Source of the DNA: Angiostrongylus vasorum
Lineage: Eukaryota; Nematoda; Chromadorea; Rhabditida; Metastrongylidae
NCBI GenBank assembly: GCA_018806985.1
Contig: JADANN010000391.1
Coordinates: 62,001-126,000 of the forward strand
Direction: 5' to 3'
Length of the DNA stretch: 64,000 nucleotides
Under the pieces are notes generated by a model, which was given only the letters and a program-made list of their open reading frames with translations, did no database searches and was not told where the DNA came from. Numbering within the stretch: the first letter of the stretch is position 1; each line of letters begins with the position of its first letter. This document shows, piece after piece, positions 1-12,453 of the stretch. Position numbers and translations under genes: made by a program.

Positions 1-175
1 TAACGTGTTTACCACCACACCATGTGGGTCCTTCGTTTTGCCTGCCTCTCAGCTAGTTCTATCGATCATCGTTGTGGTTGTACTTCGCATAATACCTTAC
101 CGTGAAAATTGTAGTAGGCAGAAAATAAAAAGTAAACTTTGCTACAAATGTGTTCAGACAGCAGCTGCAGTTGAC
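1..175 (-). mobile_element. SINE-C fragment (tRNA-derived)
   Basis: The first 75 bases are the reverse complement of the SINE-C head: the reversed tRNA-like part (gttnaccaccacaccatg) followed by ccttcgttttgcc. The bases after about 70 match the SINE-C tail (gtgaaaattgtagtaggcag) in the opposite sense, as at 13195-13240. The copy is therefore chimeric or rearranged and is cut by the window edge. Confidence 0.5.
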
Positions 176-399
176 TTCAAAGACCCTGGCTAGCGTTTGG
201 TTATGTTCTCTGCTGCATAATCTTCTTCGCAATCTTATTTACCCTACTTGTTGATCATTATTCGAAGTTTTAGCTGTGCATGATTGTGTGATAGGATAAT
301 CTTCGTTAAAAATCTATAGAACACACTTGATAAACAAATCATACTGCATTGGTGAAGACTCTCTTGCCCCCTAAGAAGGATGACCATGCGTGAAGTCTT

Positions 400-856
400 C
401 TACTGATCTGAGACCATTTGGCCTTGAAGAAAGGCTGCTGAGAGAGCTGGGTCGTCCGGATCTTTTAGCTTGAAACAAATAGGTTGCAGCATTGTTTTGC
501 CTTTTGGCCGTGTCACCCCGTGTAATTCATTTAAGCAAAGCTTTACCGTTATTGTTTTCATATGACTGGAAAAAAATATTGGGGAAATCTTTCTTCGTTC
601 AGCAAATTGACAGCTGTCCACTAAATTGGCAGTGCTCTCGACGACGTCTTCTGGACTCGGTTTTCTTTGGAGCTTTCCCGAACAGTTTTCTTCTATATAC
701 CGCTAAATAACCTCCTATTGAGTGCCTTCTGCAAGTTGGATTGATTATAGCTGTGTTGAAGATAGATCACAATTCAGTTTCCTTGCCTTATTGTATACCT
801 ACTCAGTGTTTTTGATGATGCGATCTGAACTTCTTGAATCACTGATTTAAAAGCAT
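400..856 (-). CDS. Possible downstream exons of the CFAP36-like gene
   Basis: Minus-strand pieces here look exonic. One runs 856-803 between an acceptor (CACAG) and a donor (GTAGGT) and reads AFKSVIQEVQIASSKTL. Another begins near 680 and contains charged residues in two open frames, one reading PSPEDVVEST. A third near 450-403 reads DPDDPALSAAF and ends at a stop. They lie downstream of the BART-domain exons at 1295-3624 on the same strand, so they may be its C-terminal part. The phase between the exons ending at 1295 and starting at 856 does not match directly, so at least one exon is missing from this reconstruction. I recognise no domain. Confidence 0.3.
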
Positions 857-1294
857 CTGTGATTGAAGATTGGAGCCAGAGCGTTTCTGCTTATTATATA
901 AAGACCGTTTATGAGCCTTAAGGTTCGACAAGTCAATATCAGAATAGACGATAAAGCTTTCAGTGTTGATCTATGGCTTAGGGATGTGCCATCCATTACA
1001 CTCCAATGTCGGGACCAGTGAATACATGTTTGGCTATTGGAATGAATTACGATGACTTAGCGATGTATGGTCATTGTTTTGATCCTCTATATAATGTCCC
1101 TGATATAACTTACCGAATCCGGAGAGATACGGGAAGGCACGTTAGTGCAGAATCTAATCAAGGACCGCATGCATGGCGAAGACACCTCCAACCCCCCGTG
1201 CTATACACTCTTCGGTAGGTAGGCGTACTTTATTAATAGTATTGATATTAATCACAAATTATTAGGTCTGCAAAAATTCGAAAAATACACTTGC

Positions 1295-3624
1295 CTTCTG
1301 CCGAATCGTTAATTTATCGGCTTCTGCGTTTTTGAGCTCTTGACGAAGAGAATCCACCGGAATACTCGAATCGGCACAAAAGCATTCAGTCAAAGTGTCC
1401 ACTAACTCACTGAATTCCTTATGTATTTTCTCATACATTGTGATGCTTCCTTGTTGCCTGTCGAAAACTGAAAAGATGTTTGTTTGCTTTAGGAATTTTT
1501 TTCACAACTTGTTGCCTTTTATGTGATTGCGATTGATTGGGCCTCTGTCAATACTAAAATTCCCGTTAATGTTATGTTAATGAAGGCCTACCCATTCAAG
1601 CTGCTTTTACTGGCGTTTAATGCCTTCGGTTGTTTACCGGCACGGCGTTGCAGGCCAGAAGTACTAAGCGTAGTACTGCGATGTACAACAATATGCTCAA
1701 CCTCTGACTAAAACGAACAGTGGTGAGAAGGGATTCAAGATTTCCATCTGGATGGCACACCTATAAGTAAAACATGGAAGAAAATTCTGCGATCCTGGAA
1801 GGAATCCGTTCACCAGGCAGTGAATTTCCCTCTGATCTATAAGGCTAAGAAGTTCCTTTAAAGATGACTTGGGATGGTCTTTGCATGGATGCCTTCGAGC
1901 ATCACCGAAAAAATTAACCAGTTAACCTCAACTAGCAAAGTACCAGTGAAATGGATATTGTGTTTGTGCACATATGCTCGAATATAGAGACTCATAATAA
2001 TGTGGCAAATTTTGGATTTAGTCCTTCTTTACTTACAAGCTACTTAAATTCTATATGCAACGTTGCAGCTACAGTAAGTTTGCTGTGACTGCTGTAGCAA
2101 CACAATCGCGCTGAGACACAAAAAGCCCTTCAATCGATACCTTAGCATTATCTCGCCCGTAATTTTTAGCTTAACTTAAGGCGAAATACTCAAGTAATAT
2201 TGATAATACATGGTATTAATAACAATTATTTAAAGTATTCAAGCAATCGGAGCAGACTCTGGCCAGGCTGAACTCGGGATCCCGGGGAACCACAATGGCT
2301 CAACCGAGAAGTCTGCAAAGAAAAAAAATGGAGATTATGCTGGCGCCCGCCACAGCTAATGAAGACGGGCTGTCCAAGTATCCAAGTAGTTAAACAGCAT
2401 ACGTTTAATTCCATACAATAACACACATACAACACGACCGCAGCCGACCTTTCGGCAGAATCGCCTTCTCCAGAGCCGCTTTTTTTTCACCTGTCTTCCA
2501 CCGAGCAAGAACAGCAGCTCAGACATATGGTTGACGACTCCGATTGATGAGAAAGAAAACGACAGATTTATAATCCAATGCCGAGGTTAATAGAAACTAT
2601 ATAAATACTTGGGAACTATCCAAGTAGTAATCAAGCAGTATCAGTAACGTACAATGTTAACAGTTAACGGATACGGGACTCTTATTGATTCACCGCGCTC
2701 GCTGTACATTAAAAAATCCTTTATGAGAAATCTACAAGCTATACAGTATAGAAATTGCTATTTCACTGATCATGTCTGGTACAGCAGTTGTGCTGGATAC
2801 GCTACCGACTCAACAGAAAGAACTCTCACAGTGGTTATCCACACTGAGAACAAAAGAGGTTCCATCTTTTCGAGATCGAAATTTCATTCAGGAATAAACT
2901 ACAAATGCTGTACCCTACTCTTTTTACCTATATGGAAAGCCTTAGTGCAATGTGGCAGAAGCCCTTGAGAACAGCTACGAAGTATCCTTATCATAATTTT
3001 TTCTCCTCATGGTAGCAAAATTAATACCTTAGAAATCACATTCTCCATCTAAACGACTATAAGAATCCAAACATCGCTACTCGTCCTTACTGGCGACACA
3101 ATCACGATGACGTGCAGTGTTTTCCAGCGAAAGTGAGTCTAACCATTATCACCTAATTTTATTACTGCACATGTACAAGGCATAAGGTATAAGACGTTCA
3201 ACGGTGATCGGCCACTGAGGGACAGACCGATCAAACCAATGTTTCCATCCACCCAGACAATTCTTACATCAATTTGTAGCTCTCAGGAACGTGGAGGGAT
3301 TGTTTACATCTGGCCGCAGCGTCCCACCAACAACCACTGTATGTTACAGTACACCTCTAAGAAATGTGCTACACTTGTCCTCTGCTCTTATGTCAACTTA
3401 TCTTTACCATTAAATAAGGCCGTAATTACGAATTCATTTCTGACAAACGTTTGAAATAACTGCATTTGTCAGTTTTGCAAAAACGTTCTCAACTCACCTA
3501 TTGAACGATGTTCTATGAAATTGGCGATAGGCAAAGCCCATATAGGTGAATCGATGAATTCGAGGAACTTCCCAAGTATATTTTTTCCGCTTGATGAGTT
3601 TTTTCGTGTTAAGCGCCGGAGCAT
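1295..3624 (-). CDS. CFAP36/CCDC104-like protein, N-terminal BART-domain exons
   Basis: Two exons were found. Exon 1 (3624-3498) starts with ATG, encodes 42 residues ending IANFIEHRSI, and has a GTGAGT donor. Exon 2 (1467-1295) follows a TTTTCAG acceptor and joins in phase as VFDRQQ...MYEKIHKEFSELVDTL. Together they match the start of CFAP36: a short helix with SPxWxxPxxxFIE, then VFD, then the T/MYxxIHxEFxELV motif of the BART-like domain found also in ARL2-binding proteins. Family members are cilium or ARL3-effector related; that role is inferred from the family. Exon 2 ends AAG followed by GCAAGT, a GC-AG intron. The intron between the exons holds a D element with a PLE nested inside it. 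The C-terminus is not resolved. Confidence 0.7.
2246..2390 (+). mobile_element. D-family retroelement, 3' fragment
   Basis: This is the 3' third of the D repeat: gcagactctggcc, accacaatggct, ggagattatgctgg, then gacgggctgtcc and two copies of CCAAGTA at the end. It sits in the intron of the CFAP36-like gene. Its very end (TATCCAAGTAGT, 2379-2390) served as target for the PLE that follows. Confidence 0.7.
2391..2616 (-). mobile_element. Non-autonomous PLE derivative nested in a D element
   Basis: The copy is bounded by a perfect 12-bp duplication, TATCCAAGTAGT, at 2379-2390 and 2617-2628. It begins ttaaacagcatacg, as in the PLE copies at 3970 and 10970, and ends with the shared accnaggttaatagaaa terminus. 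The hammerhead-like motif lies on the minus strand at about 2440-2480 but is damaged (CTGGAGA instead of CTGANGA). No coding sequence remains. Confidence 0.75.
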
Positions 3625-3928
3625 CTCGCCACCTCTGTGGTGTGCTTTTATAATACTAGGAGGAAAAAACAATTAGTGAAGACACAGCAAGGAATTGATA
3701 TAAGAAAGAAAGTGGATATGAGAATGTGAGAAAAATGACACATGTGATTCATTTTTTTGTATGTGACCAAACAAAGATCCTGATTCTCTCGAAATGGTTG
3801 TAGAATAGATACTCATTGACTACTTGCTGACTCCGGGTTTCAACTAGCTTCAACCAACTGTTTTTTTATCCCTTAAAAGATAGTTTTTACACAACTGCTA
3901 AAGCCCTTGTTCAGAGAAAGTTCATTAG

Positions 3929-4866
3929 GATGAATGCGTCGTTTTCTTGTTCAGCAATCGCGAGGTTGTTAAACAGCATACATTTACTTCCATAGAAAAA
4001 CACAATACAATACAATACAACAGTAGCTGACATTTCGGTAGTATCGCCTTCTTCAGAGCCTGGAAGGGCATACTGATATACAATTTACTAGGCCAAACGC
4101 TTCAATAACACTTAAAAAAGACGAGAATCTCTATGGTAATTACATGGTCAACAGCTTCTCGAAAAAACTCACCGCTTTTTTGCTTTTTGCGTGCCTTCCA
4201 GTGAGGAAGATTAGAACAGCTGATTATAGTCGCATAAGATTGATGACTGCACCATCCATCAGAAATTGATGCGAACATACGGGGTCAGGTCGCGTATGAC
4301 CTCTGGGCATTCATCCCTGCTATTCATTGTAGGGATTTCGGCATCTATCCAAAAAGCCTCAGAAGTTTTCGCGCTGGTGTTTAAGTCTCCTGCGCAAGGA
4401 TATCGACTTTTACTTCAAAATCGTCTCCGCTGTGCTTTTGTATCCTATGCGTGCCTAGTGAGGTACTTTGTCTTAGTTTTCGTTTGCCATCTAGGTGTTC
4501 TTTTATACGGATACATAAAGGCCTGCCCGTCTCGCCAATATATTCATCTCCGCAATTACTACAAGAGATCAGGTATATCGTACCTGAACTCATGCAATCA
4601 CCGTCCCTGCCGTAAGGGCAAATTACGCAATTTGTTGTTTCGCATAGACGGTCATACAGGCGGTTACGAACTAACTAACGACGTACAGTAGCCAGTGGTA
4701 TTTCAACTATCGCTACCGATTCCTCTAGACCTACCCTTCTTAAGCATCGTTTAATAGCTACGCTTACTTCATCGAATAAAGGGCAACATAAACGGAAGTC
4801 CCGTTGAACAAGAAAACGACGCATTCATATTCCAATGCCGAGGTTAATAGAAAGTCGATCCTGGGA
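3929..4866 (-). mobile_element. Penelope-like element, 5'-truncated, with GIY-YIG endonuclease
   Basis: The ends are marked by a perfect 12-bp target-site duplication, AAAGTTCATTAG, at 3917-3928 and 4867-4878. On the minus strand the element runs from a terminal block (aacctcggcattggaa), through the GIY-YIG domain at about 4680-4250, to a terminal-repeat-like 3' block with the hammerhead-like motif at 4062-4025. The 5' terminal block (cgttttcttgttcaac) is an inverted match of the 3' end (cgttttcttgttcagc), so both ends carry related sequence in inverted orientation. The reverse transcriptase is missing. Confidence 0.85.
4262..4680 (-). pseudogene. PLE GIY-YIG endonuclease remnant
   Basis: The minus-strand frame ending at 4381 contains the cysteine linker CVICPYGRDGDCM, then the GIY-YIG core GTIYLISCSNCGDEYIGETG followed by RP and IRIKEHL. 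This is the arrangement of PLE C-terminal endonucleases. A stop follows LAQET. The expected C-terminal tail (SEAFWID..., ...VIRDLTPYVRINF and a stop near 4262) continues in another frame, so there is at least one frameshift. An in-frame stop also lies just upstream of the linker. The GIY (TIY) and YIG residues and the following Arg and Glu are present. Confidence 0.85.
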
Positions 4867-4878
4867 AAAGTTCATTAG

Positions 4879-6490
4879 ATAATGTCAGATCATGATTTTC
4901 AGCAAAATGAAGCATATCTATGAACTATTAAGTGGAGGACTGCTACCTAACGAAGTGCTTTCGTTGCATTCCCGCTCAGCTCTGACTCAGAGGGACCGTG
5001 TGGAACAACACAGTTTAACGCACTAACAAAAATATGGATGAAAATAAGGGCTAACATACCAAGAAAAACAGTATACAACCGAAAAATTTCAATCCATAGT
5101 TGAACTAGCTCGGGGATATTCATTTATTCAGAAGAATTATCTAGGTGGAAAACAACGAAACCATGGAAACCGCAACTGCATGGCTTCCCGGCGACGGCTA
5201 CAATAAGAGGCGTCGCGAAGCGACGAACGCTGGTCGCACGGATTCCGGGCCACTCCACTAATTCTTTAGTAAATAACGTTTAGAACGCTTCGACTTGCTC
5301 AATATAGGGTGTTAGTCCAAAATATTTCAAAATATATTGAAAACGCTCCCAAAAGTCTTGAATTAAGTTCAAGTTCTGGAAGCATCACGTCCTCTTCAAA
5401 TCTGAGTGTGCCCACATAATACTCTGGGCTTTGCAAGACTGATAAATAACTGGTACCGTTGGTATAATCTATTCAGTGTTATGCATAGCTGGATACCTAA
5501 TCTACCACTTGAAGGGAATTTCCTCTTCAGAGATCAGGAAATCTAGGATTTCACGAAAACCGCTTGTTTCCTCTAACATCACCACAGTAACGGATTACAC
5601 GTAGTCTTCCAAGATCGGAAAAGAACCGACCGCTCTCTATTTCGGCTTGTCACTATGCATTGAGGTATCCCACTGTAACATTTGCAAGATGATTTATTTG
5701 AAGACGCGCCATTTCAATTACTGCCAGCGCTTCCATCGTATCTTATCAAGCTAAACTTTTGATTCTTCATAACTACAACATGATGAACGTTTGGTTTAAT
5801 CCATAAAAACATTCAATATACATTCACTTCATAACAGCGTCCAACACGTAAAGCACCGAAGCTTCGAGTGAAACAAGCAAACAGAAAGCTAATAAGAACA
5901 CGCCTGGCACTTTATATATAGCAGATACAAAACCAAATTAACAGCAGTATTCACGAAGTGTATAGAACCCGTGTAATACAATGAACTACAAAAAAAAAGC
6001 ACTTTCAGATCGAACTTCTATCCCAGGTCTCTAGTTTCGAGATTTGAAGAACATTCATCCCAACATAGCCTTTTAAGCATTTGAAATCTCTTTTTATGAA
6101 AATTCTTGTAGTTTACAGATTATGGAAGAATTAAACCTCCTTCTACCAGAAATAACAGAATCATTGCAAGTCGGTGGTCTATTGATCACTCTTGAGGCAA
6201 AGTAAGAAGGTCTGAGAGCGAAATTCAAAAGGATGATGTTTCAGTCACATAACACGGTGCCGACAATTCAGCGAATTACATCAACTAATCTAAAGGTATT
6301 CAATACAAACAAGTTGTGCATTAGGAATGCAACATAACAGTGACAATGCCTAATGATACACCGTGTATTTACATTAACATCCTGAGCACAGACGGGTTGC
6401 ACCAATAAAAAACAAAACCAATCGTCTTCTAATCCTTATCAGGAAATCGAGATTGTCAACCAAAGAATTAGATGCCGAAACACTCACTTC
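4879..6490. other. Intergenic stretch, no gene seen
   Basis: AT-rich sequence between the PLE copy and the last exon of the 6493-10116 series. I see no supported exon, RNA gene or repeat family member. It presumably contains the 3' untranslated region of the minus-strand gene that ends near 6493. Confidence 0.4.
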
Positions 6491-6492
6491 GG

Positions 6493-9400
6493 TGATTGAG
6501 GTGAATTAAGTGGCAGGTATGACGATAAAGTACTAGAATCCTTTCGCTTTGGAATACCCACATTTAGCGAACGGGTCACAGGAGGTGCACTAGGCTTCAC
6601 AAACGCTTCGTCAGCTGCGTCTAAAGAAGAACCAGACGACAATGCGGAAGCCTAAAACTTTTTGCTAAGCACTCCAATCATATCTTTGAAAGATTTCTGT
6701 ACTGCCGAACTGAAATTGTGTAACCAACTCTTCCACTAATCGGTTCCAGTAGAACTGGCATAGGATTTTCCAACTGCCTGAACAAGTTCACTCTATCGCG
6801 AACAATACCCTGTTTCTCAATAGCTGCCACAGATGGACGAAAGCATGGGCCGAAGCGCTCTTTCTGAAAAACACAACTCAGATATAACCATGCTAACACA
6901 TTATGCCATTACAAAAAGATTCAGAATTCAACACAATTAGTGAAGTTACCAACACCACATAGCATCACTCACAATATCTTTGTCACATCTTGCATTTAAA
7001 ATAGCTGCTTTAATATCATTCGATGCAGAAAACATATCGTCGTCAATCGTCAGAATACTGTCGGAATATTCGTGAGAAATTCCAGCTCTTGACGTCAAAC
7101 CGTGTTCTAAAACATGACCGCTGTCCTTGGCCAATGAAGTCGGCAATAGCGTCTAGAAAAAAAGAAATATCGATAGAAAACAACAAGGTTTTCAAGCAAA
7201 TGCAAGAAAGGTGGTTTGTGCACTTCCAAAAACAAAAAGAAAAAAAGAACTTACCGTTTTTGGCGGCGGCATGACGGACTTTGGCCCAGATTTATGAAAT
7301 GAAGACATCAAAGATTTCTCGGCAATAACTCGTCTCTAAATAACTTGCGATATATTTTATTCTACCAGCATATTACTGGCTTATTACGCAAAAAGAGATG
7401 TAGTTCTACTTTTTCGTTTTTTTTTGGTTTCCTAAGCCACTAACGTAAAATAATAGGAAACAGGCAAGACCTCTTGTCGTCAAGAAAACTATCACTAAAT
7501 ATTGTAAAAAATATTCGCTGCACACAAAATATCTATGGCACCACTTTAAAGTTCACCTCTTGCTTTGTTGCTGTAGATCACATCGGCTCTTATTTTTATT
7601 AATAAAGTTAGGTTTGAACCGAGTAACAACGTGTCAAATTTGTAGTTCAAAACCGGCTAATACCAAAAAATAAAAGAAAAAAAAACCAAGAAACAGCTAG
7701 GCTAACTGGCAGTTGATAATTAGAAAGGATCACGAAGAACAAGAAAGAAAACTTGAGCCATCCATTTTGCTGAGTTTTGATGAAATTTTTGGTTTTTACT
7801 TGGTCATTAGAGTGCTGAATGGAGTTGGCGGTGTGAGCAGGAATCGCCACGGGGGGATCGCGAAAAACCACCTTTACTCTTTCATCATTTGATCCTGAAG
7901 CAAACAACCTTGTTGCAACTAATTAACTAATAAGGTCTAAAACAATTTGACCTCTATATTGCACAACCCACCATTACCTCCAGAGTTCTTCATGTCACCC
8001 TCTTCTTGGACCACTTGGAGCGAACCAGCATTTACCACTATCGTTTCGCCAACAACAGCCGATCCATGGCTTACACGTGCCTGAGGTATGAAGCAATCAG
8101 CATAACTTTTCAAGATTTTACCGGATCTATCATAGATTGTGTAGTGAACACAGAAATCAATGCGAATAGCAACACACAAAAATCGCAACAACAATTCGAG
8201 TATAACTGACATTTTGACACGGCACTGCCGTCTATGGGCAGAAACAGTTACGATATAACCACCACCCATATGACCCACCAAATCGCCCAACTAACAATGT
8301 TACGTAACGCAGAAAACAAAAAACATTTTTCAAAGAAACGCGAAGTATAATAGTCATCAATCTAACTGTTAGCACCTAACGATGACCTTTTGATAACCAT
8401 CCATAATTTCCGACAACTAGAGCGTCGAGTATTTGAGAGCTCGATACTTTGTATCGATATATACTCGAGAAGATGCGTTACCCATTACACTAAAAGTACA
8501 ACCCGCTTTCGTAGGAGTTTTTCTGAAATGTTCCTTCGACTTGAAATTTGCTTAAAATTCAAATTAACAAAACATTAAAAAACGAAAATTATACTTCTAA
8601 AATTTTCAACACAAACGAGGCAGCAGCAAACATCAACGATACACTTGGGCACAGCGTTGCGTCTTATTCCCGAAATCCCGAAATTTGGTGTTCGAAATAC
8701 AAGCCTCGACGAAAAAAGCGAAAAGAATCGTTCGAAGAGCTCCAAGAAACCACAATTTTCTTGTTGTATGTAAGAGAAATACTTTCTTTTATGAAAAGAC
8801 ATGAGATTTGTAACCAGTTTTACTTCACTTGATAGTGTTCAAAAGGCAGGATGTACAAGTTTAAAGTATGAGGGTACAGTTTTCCGAGAACATTGAAACA
8901 ACGCCCGGTATCCGTAATGTGACAGTTACAGTTTCGAAAAGAATGACAGAAGAAAATACCTCCTCTTCGGCTTTAGGAAAAATAACAGGAGAGGTCGCTG
9001 TCGATACCATATTCTCACCGTTATCTGGAAAATGTGAGAACTAAAGTACTAGTCAAAAAATACGGTCATTGGTTAGAAACCGATATTCGCCTACATTTAA
9101 AAGGGGAATCTTGCGGAAGCCTTGAATCTTGCAGTAAAGACGACGTTTCTTTTCGCTGCTTACGTCTTACCCTTCTCGAGCGCGACTCCTGACCTTTCTT
9201 AAAAACCAGACACACAAATATAAAGCATCTAACGCTATTAATACATAATGCATTCGGCAGGCTTTTTGATAACTGACTAAAATTTCTCGATATGTAAAGC
9301 ATTTGAGGAGTTGGTGATGCAAAATGAGCCGAGATATGTTAAAGTTCAAGAAAGCCACTATTTCGGTATCAAACACATTGACCCCACTGCATCTCATATG

Positions 9401-10116
9401 TCATGTGTTAAAAATACTACCAACCTGATGCAGAAGATCAGCGGAAGTATCGACTACGGTAGTTCTCGCATTTTCCAACTCTGCTCCGTCAAATTCGCCA
9501 TCACATGGACTGCCAATATCCGCGGAAACGTCTCGCTGGTATGCGAAGTTCTTCAAGCAACATACAAAGGATAGCAATACGTCCGTTATTGTGTCAAATA
9601 AAGTCACGAAATGGTAAGTGTATGTGATAGGTTTTGTTGGAATTTGTCAAAAAAAAGTTCTTAAATTCATTCACGCTCATTTAAACATTTAGATCAGCCA
9701 GAATTTCACGTTTCAAACAACGATACCTCTTTTTCTGCATCGGTTGCATTTACTACTGTACCCCTTCGTTTCGGAGCCACCAACCCTGAGTGCCGACTAT
9801 TTGGCTGGTTCCGCCTTAACACCATTCTTTCAGAATAACACAGAACAGATGGAAGATTGTAACGATTAAAGGCGATGATCACTCATTATCGCGCTCAGCC
9901 TCATAATGAATTTCCCACTAATACGCAGACATTCTTTTTGTGTTTACAATGATAAATGAAAAACACTATCGTTCTCCGTAAAGAAAGAAATGCACACTTT
10001 AATGCAGGCATTTTCGCCGGGGCAGTATGACGACGTCGCGACCTCTCATGCCTCTCGCGGAAAATGGGGTTGAAGTACTCTTCGCCTATCATCGACACTG
10101 GGTTGTCCTTGAGAAC
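6493..10116 (-). CDS. Exon series, probably the C-terminal half of the RhoGAP gene
   Basis: Minus-strand exons with consensus splice sites and matching phases: 10116-9998, 9826-9727, 9535-9425, 9024-8960, 8080-7978, 7894-7800, 7335-7255, 7152-6973, 6863 to about 6729, and 6651 to about 6493. Encoded segments include a basic stretch (ERSRRRHTAPAKMP), RKRG-type and Ser/Thr-rich linkers, FRPSVAAIEKQGIVRDRVNLF, and a final PPVTRSLNVGIPKRKDSS segment. One small exon is missing between 9425 and 9024, because the phases there do not meet. There is no catalytic domain; the low-complexity, phospho-site-rich character fits the long tail of ARHGAP11A/RGA-3-type proteins. Joining it to the RhoGAP exons upstream is inference from strand, order and lack of any intervening start or terminator signal. 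It could be a separate gene. Confidence 0.6.
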
Positions 10117-10877
10117 CTTAAAAAGACGAAATAAAAAAATTAAGACAAGAAACATGACACATATGCACACAAATACATAATATTAAATACATTTAAACAT
10201 ATAGAATACACTATATGCATCTTTTCTATAGCACATAAGTGTATATTATAAATATTACATTATATACCATACAATACATCACTTTGTATTGTATTCTTAT
10301 ACATGTACATATACACGTAAAAATATCGCCCATGGGCTTTTCTCACCCTGCGCTCTACGTCAAGCAAGCCTCTCATCCTTCTACAGTCAGAGAATCGCTA
10401 CCACAGATGTCTAGGAAGCTCCTTCCTACCATGCGCTAGCAACTTCGTACTACGGTTATCCCAGCTCAGGTTTTCGAACGGTCAGAATTGGCTCAAACAG
10501 CACTCAACCACATTTATTAGAAACCAAATATCCTCATGCAGCAGTCAAGTCCACACACGAAATCCAAAGAACGTTGTAGATGATGGATTCGAAGAAACTA
10601 ATCGGAGTTGTGGGTTTCACATATTATAAGTGAAGACGGTCTTGATCAACGACGACGGCTTTATCCTTTATGGATGTCGTGGAGCACAGTCGCTCGTTCG
10701 ACCCACCTCTGGGCCACGCAACCCTCCCTTTACTCCAGGCATGGGAAACTGGTGCTAGAATTGTCCGCAAAAAGCTCCTTCCGATCCATAAAACTGACAA
10801 CTAAGTGTAGTGAAAACGTGGAAACGTCCTAACACTGCGATACCGGAGGGAATCTACTCGTTAACCATTCGATGACA
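10117..10877. other. Intron or intergenic stretch, AT-rich
   Basis: Around 10170-10330 is a low-complexity run rich in tata and acat. Around 10650-10790 a weak SINE-like segment may be present (tttatcctttatgg, gttcgaccc, ggcnacgcaacc, ctggtgctagaattgtc). Nothing else is supported. Confidence 0.3.
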
Positions 10878-10889
10878 CTGACGAGAAAG

Positions 10890-11320
10890 TTCCCAGGATC
10901 GAGTTTCTATTAACCTCGGCATTCGATTATGAATTCATCGTTTTCTCTCTCAGCAATCGCGAGGTTGTTAAACAGCGTACGTTTACTTCCACAGAAAAAC
11001 ACAATACAATACAACAGTAGCTGATGTTTCGGCAGTATCGCCTTCTTCAGAGCCTGGAAGGGTATACTGATATACAATTTACTAGGCCAAACGATTCAAT
11101 AACACTTAAAAAAGACGAAAAACTCCATGGCAATTACACGGTTAACAGCTTCTCGAAAAAACTCAATAAATTAAAATAAATTGTATATCAGTTTACCCTT
11201 CCAGGCTCTGAAGAAGGCGATACTGCCGAAACGTCAGCTACTGTTGTATTGTATTGTGTTTTTCTATGGAAGTAAATGTATTCTGTTTAACAACCTCGCG
11301 ATTGCTGAACAAGAAAACGA
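10890..11320. mobile_element. Fold-back PLE derivative with two inverted hammerhead-like ends
   Basis: A perfect 12-bp duplication, CTGACGAGAAAG, flanks the copy (10878-10889 and 11321-11332). Two arms of about 145 bases (about 10940-11087 and 11175-11320) are inverted copies of one another. Each contains the PLE terminal repeat with the hammerhead-like motif: minus strand at 11054-11019, plus strand at 11203-11239. The centre is a short remnant of PLE 3' sequence (cagcttctcgaaaaaactca). No coding capacity. Confidence 0.85.
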
Positions 11321-11332
11321 CTGACGAGAAAG

Positions 11333-12180
11333 ACAAAACCAAACCAGATGAACCCACATTCAATCGCGCAGACCTTCGCCAATGACGAGTTCTATGCAAC
11401 GAATTGCGTGGAAGATGTTCAGCGAGCTACACAGTATGTTACGTATGGCCGCTTAAATAATGAAAACATAAAAGCCTGAAAACTCAACCTTATTGGTTTT
11501 CAACGGGGAAGATTCGGGGGATTCTGTAACGGAATCTCCTCGTGGAACTGACGATCCAGAAATGTAGCCAGGGCATCGTCCAAAAGGCTGAAAGTACGTA
11601 ACCATCGATACCTGGGGTTAAATCAAAGAATTATAAAAGCAACTTTGGTGTAGCACCATTGGTTTAACATATATTTCAACATGTTAGACACCCTGGAAAC
11701 AAACCGGAGGGCACGCACTGATCTGAAAAGTTTGTTCACGCTTATTTTTCCATGCAAATCAATTTGCCACATAATTTGCATTGAACTGACAGCTTATTCA
11801 ACATAGATTTCATGTACAGCGTGCGCCGTAAAAAGCTATTCTCTAAAACTAACAAATTAGAAAAAAGCGTTTGTCCAATGAGTCTATGCACCTTAAATCT
11901 CATGCGGCTATCAACGTATCCGTCGCAAGTCCGGTCTCAATGAAGTTCAAAACATACGAACGTTTTACTGCCACCCAAAGTTAGTAAACTATTGAGGTAA
12001 GTCGTATGCGTTAGTCTCAATTATATTATGTTATACTACATTATTTCATTTTAAAACAAATTTGCTTCTAAATTTATAGTCCTTACAACAAAGGTTCATT
12101 CATGAACATACACTAAAATTGGAACAATACACAGAAGACTGGCATGGCCTGTGCACAAAGATGACACGCAAATTCGTTAA
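11333..12180. other. Intron-like stretch without recognised features
   Basis: AT-rich sequence inside the proposed long intron of the RhoGAP gene (14.2 to 10.1 kb). I see no exon, SINE or PLE here. Confidence 0.3.
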
Positions 12181-12453
12181 GGGCGCGTTTGGCGCAGTGG
12201 TTGGAGGCGCCACTGCAACACACACGTGGAATCGATTCCCGCGCCCTTGGGCCACCAAGTCTTCCATCACTCCGGGGTCTAACAAATTTGTACCAGACTT
12301 GCCGAGGAGGATAGCAGCATTGGCTCGATACATCGGTAGGCCACCGCGAGTCAATGCATTCAATCACCTCCAACGATACTTAATGAAGTCGAATGCATGG
12401 CGCATTCCTCAAGGATTGATCAACGCAGAGAGCTTTATCCTTTATCCTTTATT
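12181..12453 (+). mobile_element. SINE-A, full length
   Basis: The head gggcgcgtttggcgcagtgg carries an RNA polymerase III box A, and ggaatcgattcccgcgccc carries the box B. The body follows (ctccggggtc, aaatttgtaccagacttg, gctcgatacatcggtaggcc, aatgcatggcgcattcctca) and it ends with repeats of TTTATCC. This is one of the best preserved copies and serves here as the reference. Confidence 0.85.

Noticed and set aside
6493..6660. Stop-codon readthrough near 6652
   Set aside because: The codons before TAG (VLSKKF) and after it (ASALSS) are in one frame, but TTTTAG is better explained as the acceptor of the next exon.
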